DNA from: Apodospora peruviana
Taxonomy: Eukaryota; Ascomycota; Sordariomycetes; Sordariales; Lasiosphaeriaceae
Reading direction: 5' to 3'
Length of the DNA: 64,000 nucleotides
Assembly: GCA_033439685.1 (NCBI GenBank)
Contig: JAUEDM010000003.1
Location: 4,781,351 to 4,845,350, forward strand
Shown here in pieces: positions 54,160-64,000 of this stretch. Made by a program: the position numbers and the translations under genes. Below the pieces are notes generated by a model. That model ran no database searches and was not told the origin of the DNA. It saw only the letters and a program-made list of their open reading frames with translations. Positions within the stretch are counted from its first letter, which is position 1, and each line of letters starts with the position of its first letter.

Positions 54160-54400
54160 CACGCCAGCGACGTCTCGACAGAAACAGCTGCACGATCTCC
54201 TTTCCAGCACCCTCAAGCTGGCCAGGATCAACATGAACCGATCCTTCCTCGACCTCGGCGGTGACTCCATTGTGGCCATGAAACTGCGGGCCAAGGCTCG
54301 GTCGGTCGGCATCTCGCTGACCGTCCCGGACATTCTGACATGCGCCAGCATCTCCCAACTAGCTGCCCGGGCTGAGAAGCTAGGAGGTGGCCATGACAGC
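54160..54400 (+). pseudogene. NRPS remnant: carrier domain T2
   Basis: FLDLGGDSIVAMKLRAKARS carries the intact phosphopantetheine site, in frame with the end of A2. Confidence 0.87.
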
Positions 54401-54409
54401 GTAGTCGGT

Positions 54410-55225
54410 CGGTTGTTTCCCCTGACTGGGTGGCAGCGGCGCGTCTGTTTTGGTTCCGGGAGCATGTCGCCACAGATGACGGTCGCCGTGCTCGACCTGA
54501 GCACTCCTACCACCATCACGGCCCCCAAGTTGCTCGACGCGGTCGAGGAAATAGTTCAACAGCACCCGATGCTCCGTGCTCGGGTTCGCCGCCGTGAATC
54601 CAAGGATGATGATAAAGACCAACAACATGGGGTGGGCCCAGGTTATTACCAACGAACCCGCAACTTCATACTACCGGTTTACCGCCCATTTCTTTGCGAC
54701 CAGGACCGACGTGGTGCGGTTCTTGTCCACCATCGACAACACCCACCATGTCAATGTCGAGAGTGGCGAGCCCCTGCTGGCCGTCCATCTTCTCGAGACC
54801 GCCATCGCTGCTACTGCTGCTGCGCCTGCTGCTACATGTAACCAGCCTCTGGCAATGGCAGTCCATCCATTGATCGCCGACGTAACATCAGTCTACATCA
54901 TCATGCAAGATCTTGAACGGATTCTCCAAGGCGGCCTCCTCTCCTCCTCTGATGCAGGAAGTTTCTCGTTGCCATGTTCCATTTTGACAGACATCGGAAC
55001 TGTGGATGAGGCTGACGGTGATAGTGGTGCTGGTGATTATGACGATGACGACAACATGGTTGAAAAGGCTATAATAGTTGATGCACCCACCACGTCTCTA
55101 CTTCTTAGCGAGGCCAACAGCGCCCTCTCAACGCAGCCGATGGACATTTTGATCGATTGTCTAGCCTACGCCTGGACCACCGTCTTTGGCCACCCACCGA
55201 CAGCTGCGGTCCACCGGGAATCCTG
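54410..55225 (+). pseudogene. NRPS remnant: condensation/epimerase-like domain without its His motif
   Basis: Starts with LFPLTGWQRRVCF, of the epimerisation/condensation type. Where HHxxxDG should be, the sequence reads HPLIADV (near 54865), so the second His and the Gly are lost. A frame change near 54600 and a stop at 55224 end the piece. Confidence 0.75.
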
Positions 55226-55539
55226 ACCACTTAGAGTCGTTGGCCAGTTCAACCGCATCCTCGGGCTTCCGCAGCAGCAGTCTTCTTCGGACAGTCAAAA
55301 ACCGGATCTGACTCGTCTTGTCGGCCAAGTCAAGGATACAAGGCTCGGCGAAAGGCTGCCTCACTCCTTGATGCATCCACTACCTAGAAGCCGACTCGAC
55401 CTATTGATCACCAGCACTCTTGACAAGGAGAACGACCAGCTGCAGTAGCCGAGGGTTAGACATAATAACGCTGAAAGTCTTCCGGTCGCCGGCGCTGTTG
55501 TAATAACATCCTTCTGTCTCTCAGACGGCGGACAAGTTG

Positions 55540-57096
55540 TGATTACATTCAAGCATGCAACATCTCACGAGGGTATCTCCCGCAGGCTCATCGAGTCGGT
55601 TGAGCAGTCCCTTCCAAAACTCGTGTCGACCCTGGCATTTATGGACAGGAGGCCGACGCTCGGCGACTTCCCACTACTCTTGCCAGATCTGGGACACCCA
55701 GAAATCCAGCGTCTCGAGGTCCTTCTTTCCAGGGCCGGGCTCCCATTCTCCAATGTCGAGGCCATCCGTCCCTGCACGCCACTCCAGCAGCGAATGCTCA
55801 ACAGCCAGATCAAGATGCCCGGCTCGTGGCAGTCCGACACTGCACACAAGATCACGACTCCCCGGGCTGTCATGTGGACGTGGCTCGCCTGCAGTCGGCA
55901 TGGAGGGCAAGTCACAGCACGTCACGAAGCCCTCCGTACCGTCTTGATCCCGAGCGTGCTCCGTGACGGCGAGCATCTGCAGCTCGTTTACAAACATCAT
56001 GTTCCCCACGTTCCCGTGATCCAACTTGATGGTGGCACAGACATTGAGCGGGTCATCCGAGGGAACCACCGCACCCGGTTTCCGGGAGTACTTGTCCTTC
56101 CGGGCTTCTTACGGCAGCGGTAGAGGTAAGCAGAGGGCTGACAACGGTGAATTGGAGTTCTGGACCAGCTATCTGTCCAACTTTATGGACAAGCCGTGCC
56201 ATATTCCCCGGGTGGTGGCGGCTGCGGGGGGCACATCATCATCGAGCCGAGAAAAACGCAACGACCATCGTTTCTTGGACATCAATCTCGGCGACGGGCC
56301 GACTCCCACGACGGTAGCAGCCATCACTAAGGTCCCCCGCGCACACAGGGTGACCCCCGCGACGCTCTTCCAGGCCGCTTGGGTCATGTACCTAGCCGAG
56401 CTCACGAGCTCGGATGAGGTGTTGTTCGGCTACGTGACTGCCAACCCGGACATGTATATGACACTCACGTCCTCGTCCTCCTTAATGGCTTCAAGTGGGG
56501 GAGTTGATCTCGAAGACCTTGTGGGGCCTATGATCAACATGTTGGCCTGCCGAATGCGAATCAAAAAGAACAACAACAAACAAGAAGTCGGACATGAAGA
56601 TATCACCACCACCAGTACGGAAGCGGACCTCGTCCGGCAGACGCACGCAAGCTTTCTCAAGGTCGTCGAGTTCCAGTATGGGTTCGCCGAGGTCGTCGTG
56701 CGCTTGAAGCGCGAGTCGGGAGCACCGCTACCCTTCAACTCGGTCCTCAACATCGAGTATATCCGTGACGGCAGTGTCAGGGATAATGCCGGCGGCGGTG
56801 GCGCGTATTTTCCCGTCGGTAGTGATAGTCGTAGTAGCTCGCGCGGCAGCGGCGGCAGCAACGACGATTCCCTTGGGTTCGAGACCATGTTTGGGAGCCG
56901 ATCGCCTGAGTTTGGCATCATCTTGGGAGTGCTACTGGGGGAGGCGAGCGTAGACGTGCAGTTAGGCTATTGGCCTGGTATCATGGATGATGATCTGATG
57001 CGGCACACGGCTGACATGTATAAGAGGATCATCCAAGGTTGGGTAGGAGATGACCGTGGGCTGGAAAAGAATTCGAGAGCGAGTGCGGTGAGATAA
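55540..57096 (+). pseudogene. NRPS remnant: terminal condensation domain with missing core
   Basis: RPCTPLQQRML begins the domain (about 55768) and RHEALRTVLIP follows, but between about 56070 and 56100 the frame changes and the HHxxxDG region is missing. The 300-codon C-terminal half (56130-57096) is open and ends at a regular stop, as in fungal NRPSs with a terminal C domain. Confidence 0.85.
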
Positions 57097-57393
57097 GGGA
57101 TAAAGGTGCTTGAATTCCTAACTACTACCTAAGAAAGAAAAGAAAAGCCGCAGGCTTTTTATAACACAGGCTCCTGATCAAGTCCCACCGGTCCTCCTCC
57201 ACCACTGGCACGTAAAGGAAAGATACACCCAGCATCGCGACTCAGTAACCAAGCTACTTGCACATGGCACGCTCCCGAACGCAACAGATAGTTGCTCAGA
57301 GCCCGACATGGTCTCAGCGCCCAAGAAATATCAGCAAAGGTCGCAGGTCCAATCTGTGAAAGGAGCCCCAGGGCAGCTGGATAGCGGTGAAGC

Positions 57394-57990
57394 TCATTCG
57401 TTCTCACAAATCTGAGTGGCTCTGTTTGACATATAGCCCATATCGCCTGGGGTCATGGCATCGTTAAATTGGCCTTCCACCATGCCGTCCCAGAAATAGT
57501 TCGCCGAACCAGCAACATACCAATCGCATTCCTTAGTGATGAACGAGCAGGATTGGGCAATATCACGGATGAAGGTCCAGGACGGTCCCCAGCAGACGAA
57601 TGCGACCACACTGTTGTACCAGACGAAGACGGCACTCTCAGGCTTGTCGAATATTATACCTCCTCTTGAAGCGCTATCCTTGAGCCCTTGGACAGCTCTA
57701 TCGGTATCCCCGTGATCGAGATGAATCCCACAACCGCACTTGGATTGCCAACGCTTTTTGAAATCTCGGCGTTCAGGCCCGTGCGAGTCTGAAGCATGGT
57801 GAATGATATCGTAGTTTTGTTCCTCTAGAGTGTTTGGCAAGGTAGTGTTGACATCTCCGAGATATTGAATGATCTCCTCTCCTTGGTCGTTGTTATATGC
57901 GCGGTACAAGCCATTAGCCAGACCATCCGGGAGTTGGAAGGTAGCAATCGAGCTGGCTAGGATGAGATGCAAAATCCAGGTGATAATCAT
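57394..57990 (-). CDS. Unknown secreted cysteine-containing protein (198 aa)
   Basis: ATG at 57990 gives a protein starting with a signal peptide (MIITWILHLILASSIATF). Residues ~80-198 hold cysteines in KCGCG, FVCWG, QSCSF, KECDW and the final ICENE, and several aromatic residues (WYNSVVAFVCWGPSW). Not recognised; the pattern is of a small extracellular fungal protein, possibly effector-like. It lies tail-to-tail with the NRPS remnant. The frame continues upstream of the ATG without another ATG, so a short upstream exon cannot be excluded. Confidence 0.72.
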   Translation of the reverse strand: MIITWILHLILASSIATFQLPDGLANGLYRAYNNDQGEEIIQYLGDVNTTLPNTLEEQNYDIIHHASDSHGPERRDFKKRWQSKCGCGIHLDHGDTDRAVQGLKDSASRGGIIFDKPESAVFVWYNSVVAFVCWGPSWTFIRDIAQSCSFITKECDWYVAGSANYFWDGMVEGQFNDAMTPGDMGYMSNRATQICENE

Positions 57991-59848
57991 GATAGCAAAC
58001 AAGAAGAGACTGCCAGGGCGTGCGGTTCGTATATGTGGAATCTTGTGGCTGGAAGAGAACAAGAGGGTTTGATGGACAGCATCGAAAGCCTCGCTGGAGC
58101 GAACAGTCTCGATTTTTAAAGTTTTCCTTCAAACCTCAATCTGCTCCTATGCCCCTGTTTGAGGGGACAAAAGTGTCGGCCGAGCTCGAAAAGGTTTGTC
58201 CTGTGTGTTCTTTCTTAGTCATGCGTTGGACCTCGTCAGAAGTGGTTTCGTTCAGGGATAAAGGTGTATTCACGGGCAGATTACCGATTCTCCATCGACT
58301 TTAGGGTAATGATGGTTGGCATGCCCAGAAAACAGATCAACGCTTGCTAGGCGACTGTCACCCCCATCATTTACAATGGGAGGCCGCGCCGCCATGCCAA
58401 TACAGCTTTGTGCCTCCCCGTCTCGTACTTCGGTCAATCATGTAGCTGCAGTTGGCCTGACCGCAGTGACAGTAAAGTCGTGGCTGCAACTGGACCAGAG
58501 AAAGTCTTGACCGGATCTCGTCGCTGCTGCGCCGGTCTAGCGAGAAATAACTCTTGGTGTCTTGGCGAAACGTGTGTAGAAGAGCGTAGATTGACTGTAT
58601 TTCTACATAAGGAGAGGAAAGAGAGGCTTGTGACATGTACAGGGAGAGCCTTTAGGGGGCCGTCAACACCGTGATACTTATGTACTAGTACACTACGGTG
58701 TCACGGCTTGGTGGTCGCCTGCACACACGCTCTATTGACCACTACACCGGCTTACAGAGTAAGCAAGTCATTCGGTTCCATTTTGGGATGTCTAGCATAG
58801 TGGTAGTAGTCTGTGCCGTGACACACGGCTAACATGCTTTGCCGTCCACTTTAGCAGTCTTGGTGTTTTGCTCGGGGACGGTGCAACTAATGTGCCGCTA
58901 TTTAGCTGTGCCCCAGCAGCTGTTAATACCCGTGGCCAGCTGTCAATCCTCATAGCCAATCAGAGTTCGTAGCATTAAAATATTAAATTTTTTATTAAAT
59001 CGTTTAAAGGCCGAGCGAATACTCTAACGCTTTTCATAAATTTCCAATAATAGTTAATAATGTAATGGGCTAAGGTAGTATATTTGCAACTAGCTAGGCC
59101 TTTGCTACGAAGACGCGAAACATGAGGAGAGGAGAGGAAGAGAAATTAGGCAGCTCTTTCAGAGCTGCATCTAAATGTACATGACTGTGGTAGGCCCGCC
59201 AGAAAGGGAAAGAAGATTCCAGATGCATCGGCGCGCGTTTGACGAAGTGTTGTGGTCCGTGTATGCGCTTGGTGTTTTTCTGGGAATAGCTTCAACATGG
59301 GTGGACGGCCGAGGGTTGCCGAGGCCACTTGTGACGGTCGGTGCGATTGAGCCTTGATTGAATTGATTGCCACCGTCAACGGTATATAACCCATTAGAAT
59401 TCCAAAGGCTGACACCTCTGGTATTCTGGCATCCTTTTGCGATGGAGGGGGTTTGGTGTAATGGCTTGGGTCATTGCACTGGCTCGTCACAGACATGAAC
59501 TGACCTCCCTTTTTCATGATCGCGACCAAGCGTCAACCACCGGATAAACATCAAACCACTATAGCCAGTTGCAACGTGCCCTCGGCTTGATAGGACGGTT
59601 CGTAGACAGATGTGGAGAAGTACTACCTCAATTCGACATGATTCCAAATGTCTTATACTCTCTATAATCAAAGCTGATACCCTCACAAGTACAATACCAT
59701 TTCGAATTATCCGTGGAGCATAGCCATTACCTGACAAGTGTTCTCATAGACTTAAAACGAACACGATCTTTAGGCCCTCATGATTTCACTGCCAATTCCA
59801 TCTTCGATTCAAACTTAGGGTCCTTGTCTGAAGCTCGCGTAGCTCAAC
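57991..59848. other. Intergenic region, with an inverted repeat and an AT-rich patch
   Basis: Divergent spacer between two secreted-protein genes. Holds a 10-bp inverted repeat (58698-58824) and a strongly AT-rich patch at 58975-59060. Short frames on both strands overlap and show no domain. Confidence 0.5.
58698..58824. repeat. Short inverted repeat, possible MITE end pair
   Basis: GTGTCACGGC at 58698-58707 and its exact complement GCCGTGACAC at 58815-58824 enclose 107 bp. A smaller hairpin (GGTGGTC / GACCACT) lies inside. No clear target-site duplication was found, so a transposon origin is only possible. Confidence 0.45.
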
Positions 59849-62579
59849 ATGTTTTCACAGATTTGGACATGCGCCTTGATACTGTTCATCGTGAGAGCAT
59901 CATGCTTCACGGAACGAACTGCGCCATTCCATATGCTCAATGCCATGACAACTCCCCTTTCCGCTACCAACGGCTCCTTGCTGGATCCTTGCGTCAACAG
60001 CCAGTTCCAAGCACCAGTCTACCAACTTCGCAATATGACCGTAGAGGAGGGTTTTGGGTCTGGGACCACCGTCAGATTTCGCCTAACCCTCGTGGATGTG
60101 GCTAACTGGAACCGGACCATACGATGTGACTGGTATCCAGACTCGTGGGCGGATTACCAACGCTTGCAGCCAGTGTGCCACCTTGTTCCCGGACCTCCTT
60201 CTCGCTATTTGGGACTTTTGAGCTTGAGTTCGGGGCCGATATCTAGCAACGATACGCGGCGGGACAAGATCCATTTTCTTGAGTACTACTTCTGCGACAT
60301 TGGCAGCGACGCATCTTATCCCGAGGTCGCCCAGTCCCGGGTTGACATAGTTCTAGACACCAAGTTCCAGAAGAACAGAGATAATACTAAGACCTTTTGC
60401 CCGATTTCCACTTCTCAGCTTCCGCTGACTGTCACAGGTCAATGGCAGCCACGGGGAAGTGTCTCCGCCCAAGCAAAACGGCTCCAACCCAGGCCGACTT
60501 TCCCAGACAACCGCGGTTTCGACTCACCGCCCAGTAAAGACTGCACCGAGCTATCCCTAACTTATCCTGACTGGAGCCTATCCGACCTCGTTGATGATTC
60601 AAGGTCACTAACCTTTACACTAGCAGGCCGGTCGTCAGGCTCAGTCATCCGCTGTTCAGTCCAAACCCTGAGCACGGATGAAGTGGTGGCCGCAACCTGC
60701 TCCCCACAAGACTCTAACAGTCAAGCCACACGAGGAATTGGAAGCCGCTCCAACCTCACTGTCACATTCCGGCCGGGCGACCGCGGCTTCTTTATTCAAG
60801 AAGACTGGACCTGCGGCGACACCAAAGGCTTGTCCTCGACCAACTTCACCGCCATAGGGAACATGACCATCACCTCTCCACCGTCCGCCTTGCCTCGAAA
60901 CACCACCAACATCAAAGGCTCCCTCGTCCAACCCTTCTCCCTCACCCCAACAGTATTCCCACCCCCACCAAACGCGAACACACCCTCCTGCACCGCACAA
61001 TCCAACAACGTATCCGACCGCCCTACCTGGGGGATGACCCATTTCCTGTACAAAGTCGTCAAGCACACCCTGCAACTCAGCGCTGGACTGGACATATCCA
61101 ACCCCGACATCCAACAAGCACTCTACCCAACCAACAAAACTCTCGAAATCACCCTGATCAACTACGCCAACAACCTCACCATCACCTGCACTTTCGACGT
61201 CCGTTCTCCCCTCCTAGACAACCCCGACAACGCCCCAACAGGCTGGTTCGCCTGCCCACCCATAACCTCCACCCGCGAAACACTACACTCCTCAACCCCT
61301 TACCCGATCGAGACTTACTTCCTCTTCAACCGCACCGCCGCCTCCCTGCAGATCAACCAGACCTACTACTGCAGCGACATCGGCACCCCCTACCGCATCA
61401 CCGCCACAGGGCACACCTACCCGGGTGCCTACCCCACAAACGGCGGTCTCCTCACCAGCGACATGCCGCGCATCATCTGCGGCGACGGCTCCAACACCGC
61501 TCGCAACCTGCGATGTCCCGACGGGGGCTTCAACCCCGTGCCCAAGCTATGCGACCTCTTCGCCTCCGTGACATGGTGTTCCCTCGACTCGAACGAGAAC
61601 GGTGACCCCAACGGTGGGATTGCTGCCGGATTGGTAGCTACCGCCTTTAATCAGATGGAACTAGCCCCCGACGCATTTATCTCGCCCGACCCGACCAACA
61701 CCACCACCATCACGGGCGTACCACGAAAAAGAAGCTGCACCGCCGCGTCACTAGGCAACGTGAAATGGACACTGCACCCCAAGAACTCCTCCTCCAGTGG
61801 CAAAATGCCGTTCTCATCAACCATCTGGCCTTTATCCTCCCACGACGTCGGATCCTCAGACTTCGTCCCCAGCTGGGAGCACACCGACACCCTCCCCACA
61901 CGCATATCCTTCGACCTGACCAGTTCCGTCTTCACCAACGACACACTCCCCATGGGCGGGACCGGCCGAATTAATGCTATTGGCACAATCTCCGAAACAA
62001 ATGACTTCCCTCTCCTGCGCTCCAGCGCGAGCGTGAATCTCACGCCATGGTCGTGGGATAGCACATGGGACGAAGTCAACGCGGGCGCAATGAGAAGCTA
62101 CGTCTTCGGCACAGACAGACTCGTCCATCGCCCGTGGGGATGGGAAGGCCAGACGGACGAGATGCAGGTTTATTTTGGGGGGTGGGATTTCTACAACGCC
62201 TTGGAGTGGAGCTTGAAGGTTGATTTGGTGAGTGGGTATGGTGAGTTGGGATGTGCTTGGTATTGTGATGATAAGGATGCTGAGAGACCGTGAGCTTTAC
62301 CCGTTACTGCGATGACTCTTTGGGTTTGGCTACTGACCGAGTGGAATATGTAGGGTTGTGTTTAATGGCACGTGGAACGGATACGTCCCGCTCAGGTGCG
62401 AGTACAACTTCCCCAAGGGACAGGTCCCGACCGGGCCGGTAAGCGAGTGGAGGGATCCCGGGATAGACTGTTATCTCGCCGGCGAAGGGGAGGATGGCAG
62501 CTTTGAGGTGGTTCCGGAGGTGAATTCTTATACGCTTAACCACACCATCCCGGACCTAAAGTATAATTGGAGGACGTAA
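59849..62579 (+). CDS. Large secreted Cys-rich, N-glycosylation-rich protein of unknown function (888 aa)
   Basis: Two exons: 59849-62289 and 62354-62579, intron 64 nt (donor GTGAGC, acceptor TAG) in phase 2. Without the intron the frame would stop at 62293; after it the protein continues VVFNGTWNGYVPLRCEYNF. Signal peptide MFSQIWTCALILFIVRASC. About 25 cysteines and many N-x-S/T sites (NRT, NLT, NNLTITC, NQTYYC) fit an extracellular glycoprotein. Three similar segments seem to recur (a CDW/CSV/CTF strand followed by Cys and YYC or WTC): residues ~50-150, ~235-330 and ~400-510, suggesting repeated beta-sandwich units. No transmembrane segment or GPI signal is evident. Family not recognised. 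Confidence 0.82.
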
Positions 62580-62779
62580 AGTTATCAATGTAAGCGGGAA
62601 TATGACGGCGAATCATGATGGAAGACGTTCCAAATTGTCATCGCCATAAAGGGACCTGTGTGAGGTCTAGGTAAAGCAACGAGATCCCGGCATAGCCTGC
62701 TCCGTTCTCATACAGTCCACCAATACCATACATATGAGCTTTATACATGTAGCTAGGGTGTCGAGGGAGACGGAGACCT

Positions 62780-63830
62780 CGAGAATGTCACCCGTGCAGA
62801 CTTGTGTCCCAGCACAACCGTGTCGCCACAGAGTAATGCGCAGGTGACTCGGTATTCTTTGTCGAGACTGCAACTTCTGGTAGATCGATAGGACCCATTC
62901 CGAAAGAATCTTGATCTTGAGCTTGAATAGCACCAGTGAAGGCCTTTGGCTTTAGCTTATCGAGGCGTGAACCTGCTTCCAAGACAGTTGACAAGCCAGC
63001 TTTCCGCAAGTGGGTTCCAAATTCCTCCCATAGAGGACCCAGACTGTCTGGGATTCGCGATAATAACTTTACTACGTGCGGGTTTGTTTCACTTCTTCAT
63101 CCATGCGTGTCTCAGCCTGTTTCATGGATTGTATCATGTCGTGTTCGGCAAGGAATTGCTTGCTCTCCGCCCTGTAATCCAAGAAAGACTGTTCCGAATG
63201 ATATCGGTACCCGTCAAGATTGTCGTCATAAATTGGCCCGCCGAAGACTTGGCCAGAGAAAGACTTGACGGCAGTCTTAATCATGCTATGATCGATAACA
63301 CCGCCCTTTCGCGGCGTATTAACCATTTTCAAGATCATGGCAGTAATGCCACGCGATCACATACCACAGTCCGCTATTGAACCAAAAAGAGAACAAGACA
63401 GGGGAGTCTCTCGTTCTATCTGGGAGGAAAACCGCCATCAGACCCCAAGAAATGGTCACCAGACATGAAGGCGGTTCGGGCAATGATCAAGTATGTCATG
63501 TCAACGGGAAGATTGGATTTGGACGTGGAGAGAATAGATTGATCGTAGTAAGAGAACTCGACCAAGGGGCCCACATAGCCTCAACCAGCAGATCCTGCTT
63601 TAGCTGCTCAAGATAGGACGCTGAACATTTGGAGAATATAACCTCCCAGCCGATCTGCTAATAACATGACAAGAGGCATCGGGTGGTCTAAAGATAAAAA
63701 GTAGAGGGCTTGGACAAGGCAATGGTAGAAGCATATGAACCGAATGTAGTTAGCGTGCATAGGCCCTTTAGGCTTTTCTAGTGCCTCCGGGCGAAATAAA
63801 TTCCATCCATCCATCCATTCGTTCCTCAAG
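62780..63830 (-). pseudogene. Probable decayed gene, several frames
   Basis: Minus-strand protein-like stretches follow one another in different frames: near 63610-63790 (KGPMHANYIRFICFYHCLVQ), 63440-63560 (VEFSYYDQSILS, TYLIIARTAFMSGDHFLGSD), 63075-63330 (IYDDNLDGYRYHSEQSF) and 62790-63010 (KAGLSTVLEAGSRLDKLKPK). They are separated by stops and have no good splice sites between them. No family recognised. A competing 144-codon plus frame overlaps the third stretch, so the strand is not certain. Confidence 0.35.
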
Positions 63831-63926
63831 ACACCTTTCGTCTCTTAAGGCATGAGGGGTAAAGGCTGTTTTGCGCGTCCTCTAAGAGCCTTTCGTTCCT
63901 CACAAGGCACCTTTCATTCCTCAAGA
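63803..63926. repeat. Tetranucleotide run and degenerate minisatellite
   Basis: (CCAT)4 at about 63803-63818 is followed by about four imperfect copies of a 19-20 bp unit (approximate consensus ACCTTTCGTTCCTCAAGA), near 63817, 63832, 63888 and 63907. Copies differ by several bases. Confidence 0.6.
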
Positions 63927-64000
63927 CAAATGGCAGCGGTCGGAAATTTTATTTTTGAGGCTCTGCTCTGTTCCACCAACGGGCAAGTACCCACACCTGG

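Larger units (their letters stand above)
49400..57096 (+). pseudogene. Ruined multimodular nonribosomal peptide synthetase
   Basis: Order of remains: end of a condensation (C) domain, partial adenylation (A1), carrier (T1), C, A2 with a gap, T2, a C/epimerase-like domain, and a terminal C domain. Consecutive segments lie in different frames and are broken by stops (for example TAG at 50165 within A1) and by losses of whole core motifs. Both carrier domains still have their GGDS phosphopantetheine motif. Such enzymes assemble peptides from amino acids in the cytosol; the product cannot be told, and no intact starter module or tailoring genes are present beside it. GC-rich codons and indel-type damage argue against RIP as the main cause. 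Alternative: sequencing or assembly errors in an intact gene, but the missing motifs make that less likely. Confidence 0.93.

Noticed and set aside
1..64000. CRISPR arrays, bacterial operons, rRNA genes or intact transposons
   Set aside because: None seen. Repeats found are a tandem pair, an in-gene 33-bp array, a T25 tract and a small minisatellite; no transposase or reverse transcriptase motif was recognised.

Overview
The window looks like nuclear DNA of a filamentous ascomycete, most likely a Sordariomycete (inference). Genes are well spaced, most introns are 55-100 nt with GTRNGY donors and CTAAC/CTGAC branch sites, and the gene set is typical: a Doa10 ubiquitin ligase, a mitochondrial BolA, an AA7 oxidase, small secreted proteins, HeLo-type proteins and an NRPS. 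No CRISPR array, operon, rRNA or convincing tRNA was seen.

Layout. 0-9 kb: a partial secreted carboxylesterase (-), a mitochondrial BolA-like Fe-S protein (+), an AT-shifted gene-free stretch, a small cysteine-rich secreted protein (+) and a bicovalent-flavin AA7 oligosaccharide oxidase (-). 9-27 kb is mostly housekeeping: a TDT/Mae1-type transporter (-), an intronless Doa10-type RING-CH ligase of 1763 aa (-), a SHE10-like protein with 11-residue repeats (+) and a membrane fatty-acid desaturase (-).

27-46 kb is the most unusual part. Two neighbouring minus-strand genes have fungal NLR/cell-death style architectures. One fuses a STAND-type N-terminal domain to a Rho-family GTPase domain that lacks the catalytic Gln, the NKxD Lys and a CAAX box. 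The other, 590 bp upstream, has a HeLo-like N-terminus, a degenerate kinase-like domain and a C-terminal trypsin-like protease with a visible His/Asp/Ser triad. A 4.7-kb gene desert, an epoxide hydrolase (-) and a DUF6604-type protein (+) follow. I infer that the two genes could form a linked immunity, incompatibility or regulated-death module; only the domain content and linkage are directly seen.

46-64 kb: a hydrophobic secreted protein (+), an RNase H protein (+) with Asn at the fourth active-site position, a ruined multimodular NRPS (about 7.7 kb, frameshifts, stops and in-domain deletions), an unknown secreted Cys protein (-), an 888-aa Cys-rich, N-glycosylation-rich secreted protein (+), and a probable decayed minus-strand gene plus a degenerate minisatellite at the right edge. 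The right third reads as an accessory, decaying region.
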